Program-made: the position numbers and the translations under genes
The notes under the pieces: model-generated
Database searches by the model: none
What the model was told of the DNA's origin: nothing
The model's input: the letters and a program-made list of their open reading frames with translations, nothing else
Origin: Desmodesmus armatus
Taxonomy: Eukaryota; Chlorophyta; Chlorophyceae; Sphaeropleales; Scenedesmaceae
Length of the DNA: 64,000 nucleotides
Reading direction: 5' to 3'
Assembly: GCA_007449985.2 (NCBI GenBank)
Contig: VIIQ02000006.1
Coordinates: 558,001 to 622,000 of the forward strand
Shown here: piece by piece, positions 60,801-64,000 of the stretch
Layout of the letters: each line of letters starts with the position of its first letter
Position numbering within the stretch: position 1 is the stretch's first letter

Positions 60801-61678
60801 GTGCAGCAGCCTGGTGGCTGTATCTGAGTTCTGTGGGGGCTCTGGTTATGACATGTCCTGCAGCAGTCTGTTTGGTAAGTGAGCAACACGTTGCGGGTGT
60901 GTTTTGATTGCAGGGCCTGAAGCCCAAGACAGCAGCCATGGTGGGTGACGTGGTCACCAAGGGCAAGGGGCGCGGCAAGGCAGCTGCAGCGGCAGCAGCA
61001 GCGGATGATGATGAGGAGCTGGTGGAGGCTGTGGCTGGTGATGCGGAGGGAGGAGCAGCACTAGCAGAGGACGGCGGGGCACCCAGCAAACAGGTGTGTA
61101 CAGGTATACGGACCATGTTATGTCGGAATGCTGATTGATGTTCTGTCAGGGGCGTTGATGCTATGCCTGCGGTGTGTAGCTGGTGTTTACGGGTGGCTCC
61201 ACCTAGTGTATCTGTTCGCCCGCGAGGCTGCAAGTTGCAATCTTTCGTTTGCTGTCTTTCGGTGTGGGCGCTCGTTGGTGCTGCATTGATGCTATGCGCG
61301 CTGGAAGAATCGCACAGATGCAGCTCCAGGTTCAGGGCGAGGGACAGGGTGTGGTGCTCAGCTGCATGCCTCACGCGATGTGTGTGTCCGCTGCTGCTGT
61401 ATGTGTGTTGTGTCTTGTGCTGTCAGGCACGTGGCTCCAACGACGATGCTGCTGCTGAAGAGGAGGGCCTTACACCTGAGCAGCTGGCAGCGCGCATGCA
61501 GCGGGATGGCATCTCCCTGCAGCTCAAGGAGCCTGCGGCAGCGGGCAAGTCCGGCGGCCGTGGCCGCGGCAGGGGTGTGGGTGGTGGGCGCAGCGGTGGT
61601 GGGCGCAGCGGCGGCGGTGCCAGTGGCAGGGGGGCTGGCGGGCGCAGTGGCGGTAGGGGCCGAGGCAGGGGCAAGTGA
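51866..61678 (+). CDS. RFC1: Replication factor C large subunit (clamp loader)
   Basis: RFC1 is the large subunit of the RFC complex that loads PCNA onto DNA in the nucleus. Twenty-four exons, from 51866-51868 to 61427-61678, join in phase to 1,131 residues. Exon 1 is only the ATG; exon 2 (51946-51988) continues DIRNFFKAAGGKP, giving the family's MDIRxFF start. A basic/acidic disordered region follows, then a BRCT domain from about 288 (AFTGKTFVFSGVLSSLYRDT, GGRVTGDVSGKTSFLVVGD, ALEKGCRVVDEDGF). After an Ala/Gln linker comes the AAA+ core: DTLWVEKYKPR (about 484), Walker A GPPGIGKT (about 550), Walker B LLVMDEVDGMS (about 620), then GDRGGVADLINTIK and ELDFRKPTAQQIA. The C-terminal RFC1 domain contains YGNWGLMPFGAMMGS, RFSSWFGNYSHGNKQNRL and SYCINRDQFDFI. 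The last 45 residues are an RGG-type Gly/Arg tail. The intron after 60041 uses a GC donor. The gene is complete. Confidence 0.96.
53335..53355. repeat. G/C-rich inverted repeat just inside RFC1 intron 5
   Basis: AGGGGTAGGG is followed directly by CCCCTACCCCT, about 35 bases after the exon 5 donor at 53302, and another AGGGGTAGGGGG follows at 53361-53372. It could form a hairpin or G-quadruplex. Confidence 0.8.
55952..56030. repeat. Degenerate GGTTGAAGCG repeat in RFC1 intron 10
   Basis: GGTTGAAGCG or close variants occur about five times with unequal spacing of 11-24 bases. Confidence 0.85.
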
Positions 61679-62676
61679 GGCCCAGCGGTATGGCAGCTGC
61701 AAGTCCCACTCTGATTTGTGCAGTGGGTGAGGTTCTGGTGGATGCCTCTGGCTGTACAGAGATCATGACGTGCCTTGCGAGAAGTCTGAACCGGCAAGTG
61801 GCAGAGGGACAAACGTCACTAATTGCAGCAGGCTGCACCTACACAACATGGATGGCAAACAACAGGCCAGCCTGTGCAGGTTTACCAGGAAGTGTCCAGC
61901 ACACCACCCTTGAATGGAGTGTGATAGCTGTGGCACCAGCTAGTACCACCAGAGGCTGGCTCCCAGGTCGTCGACTGATTGCGCTTGCATGGCTTGTGCT
62001 GGCTGTGGCGTCATCCGCATAGCACTGGCCCAAGTTGCTTCAGTACTTGTACCCATGCAGGGCTGTTAGTAAAAGGTAGTCACTTGTGTCCAGGAACAAT
62101 CCGTAGCTATACAGGGATACAACTCTCTTACACCACTTGCTGGTACCCTGTCTCACCTGTACTCCAACCCCCTGCTGCCGGGTTCAGCCGGGCAGCCGGG
62201 TGGTGAGGGGGGTGGGTTTGCCACAATGAAGTGGGCCGAAGTCCTAAGGGTAAATCACTTGGTTTGGTTGTACCAGGGGTGACACTAGCACCACTTCGTG
62301 TTCGGTCGTTGTGATCCCCAAAACCCCACAGAGGGAGAACACAAGGTTGTCAGACACTGCCTGGCAGGACAGCATTCCCACGACAATCAACGAGACATCC
62401 AGTTTCCCCTGCAACTACACGCCTTGCTGTCTTTAAGGCTACAAACGGTCCCTCAAGATACTTGTCAGAAGGAGATATCTTGTGCAGAAGTATCTCAGTC
62501 GCCACGTCGACACGCAGAGAGGGGACGACAGGACGCTCAGCTGGCATGGTGGCTCAAAGGTGACTTCTAGCGGTCCGCGCTGGACTCGGTTTGGGCATTC
62601 TCTACCACAGGCTTGCGATGTCTGTGCCAGCCTCGCGCTCGCTTCAGGCCTCTGCGCTCAACAGGTTGAACGTTGA
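61679..62676. other. RFC1 3' region and Dof upstream region
   Basis: This noncoding stretch holds the RFC1 3' untranslated region and then the Dof promoter. From about 62548 onward it matches the decayed fragment at 51190, so part of the Dof upstream sequence was duplicated with it. No exon is seen. Confidence 0.4.
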
Positions 62677-63960
62677 ATGACTTGTGTAGGTGGACGTAGC
62701 TGCATGACGCAGCAACACCTGCAGGCAGTCCTTCATGCGGTGCCTTCTATGTGGGGAACTCAGCAGATGGTCCAGGCAGACATGCTCGACCCAGCAGAGG
62801 CAGCGGCAAGAGCCCGCTGGGCTGAAGCACAGGGCGAGAATGAAGCTGCGCCGGAAGCAGTTGAGGGCAGCAACCAGCCAGAGGACAACACTACTCAGCA
62901 GCACGGGGGTGGCAAAAGCAGCACTGACGGGCACAGCAAAGTGAAGCGGCCCGCAGGCACGCAGCAGTGCCCCAGATGCAGCAGCAAGAATACGAAATTC
63001 TGTTACTACAACAACTACAACATCAAGCAGCCACGCTACTACTGCAGGGTGAGTGCTGCCGCTTGTGCTCGACGACAGCAGCAAGACTGTGCTGTGTGCT
63101 GAGATCACACAAGCTGGTGTGTAGGCGACTGCAAATACAGTGTGGCACTGCAGACAGCCCTAGTTTTTCTGTGGCAAGTGATGGCAAACGCAGCATGCTT
63201 TCATCAACGAGGCCAGATGTAGCACCCTGCCTGACAGCGTGTACTGCATACTGAGCCAAGCCTCTCGTATGTCGGCTGCTGCCACCGCTTCTGTCCTGCA
63301 GGACTGCCAGCGCTACTGGACAGCAGGCGGCACGCTGCGGCAGCTGGCACCAGGTGCAGGCCGCCGCAAGGCCAAGCCAACTGCAGGCAAGCCAGAGCAG
63401 CCAGAGCACAGGGAGGGGTACCACAAGGAGCCCCAGCACAAGCACAGCACCAGGGAGCACCAGCAGACGCAGTCCGAGGATGCCACACCCCATATGGACT
63501 ATGACGGGTCCCTTGCTCTGCAGCCCAGCCCGCAGGAAAACTGGGGGGCTGCCATGGATGGTGGCAACACCACAGCAGCAGCTGCTGCCGCGGCTGCAGC
63601 TGCTGGTGGGGACATGCTGCTCAGCTCAGGCACAGGGGACCTGCTGTCGCCCGGTGCTGGTGTGAATCAGCTCAACTCCTTGCAGTTGCCAGACGGCCTA
63701 ATACCCAACCCCCTGCAGAACTCAGTGCAGGGGGGGCAGGCCCTTGCTGGGGTCATGCAGCAGCAGCTGCAGCAGCAACAACAGCAGCAGCAGCTTCAGC
63801 AGCAGCAGCAGGCAGGCCTGCTGGCAGCCAGCACAGGCTATGGGACCTGCCAGAACGCCACAAGCCAAAACCCTTTGGCTGGGATGCTGAGCCCAGGGGG
63901 CCCAGTAGGGTTTGAGCAGCAACAGCAGCAGCCGCAAAGCCAGTTCCTGCCATCTGCCAT

Positions 63961-63994
<34 letters not shown>

Positions 63995-64000
63995 GCGCCT
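62677..64000 (+). CDS. Dof-type zinc-finger transcription factor (3' end beyond window)
   Basis: Dof proteins are plant-lineage transcription factors that bind AAAG sites through one C2C2 zinc finger. Exon 1, 62677-63048, and exon 2, from 63302 past the window edge, join in phase 0 inside the finger: [52 protein letters not shown]. The four zinc-binding Cys follow the Dof spacing C-x2-C-x21-C-x2-C exactly, so the finger is intact. It lies near residue 105, which is further from the N-terminus than in many plant Dofs. Downstream is a His/Gln-rich region, then poly-Ala and poly-Gln activation-type stretches still open at 64000. The ATG at 62677 is the first in this frame; [10 protein letters not shown] nearby is an alternative. 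A decayed copy of the first exon lies at 51190-51560. Confidence 0.92.

Noticed and set aside
1..64000. tRNA, rRNA and CRISPR arrays
   Set aside because: No cloverleaf with the conserved TTCGA loop and no regularly spaced repeat-spacer array was recognised; CRISPR would not be expected in a nuclear genome.

Overview
The window is nuclear DNA of a green alga, most likely a chlorophycean (Chlamydomonas/Volvox/Haematococcus-like) species. The evidence is short, GC-rich coding exons broken by many GT-AG introns of 100-400 bases, Ala/Gln/Ser-rich linkers written in CAG/GCA repeats, long 3' regions, many G or C homopolymers, and land-plant-type gene families: a Dof zinc finger, a LAZ1-type DUF300 protein and an SLC37 sugar-phosphate carrier. 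I cannot name the species. Genes were assembled by hand: I joined exons where splice consensus and reading phase both agreed, and I give exon limits in the entries.

Left part, 1-33.2 kb, is gene-dense. In order: a TM9SF/nonaspanin (minus, 962-5940); divergent from it, a small plastid-targeted conserved protein (plus, 6404-7918); a long gene-poor stretch; a divergent pair of small unknown proteins (minus 10278-10803, plus 11197-11886, the second intronless with one membrane anchor); an unknown 196-residue protein (plus, 13645-14767); a DUF300/TMEM184 (LAZ1-like) membrane protein with a large Ser/Asp/Ala-rich tail (minus, 15752-20090); divergent from it, an SLC37-type carrier (plus, 20588-23371); a VTT/TMEM41-type lipid scramblase relative (plus, 23882-25296); and a 1.5-thousand-residue protein with cyclic-nucleotide-binding folds and EF-hands (plus, about 26168-33181).

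Middle part, 33.2-51.6 kb, is gene-poor and repeat-rich. It holds a small secreted acidic protein (minus, 34416-35116) and two diverged copies of a 5 kb segment, each carrying a low-complexity protein gene (minus, 40126-41804 and 47659-49292). It also holds tandem repeats, perfect inverted repeats and a decayed fragment of the Dof gene.

Right part, 51.8-64 kb, holds a complete 24-exon RFC1 gene (clamp-loader large subunit) and the first two exons of a Dof transcription factor that runs off the window. The Dof gene and its decayed fragment are direct repeats on either side of RFC1.

There is no operon-like arrangement and no mobile element with a recognisable transposase or reverse transcriptase. 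The most unusual object is the cyclic-nucleotide/EF-hand protein: an EF-hand pair appears to be inserted inside a cyclic-nucleotide-binding fold, and neither nucleotide site keeps the full set of phosphate-binding residues.
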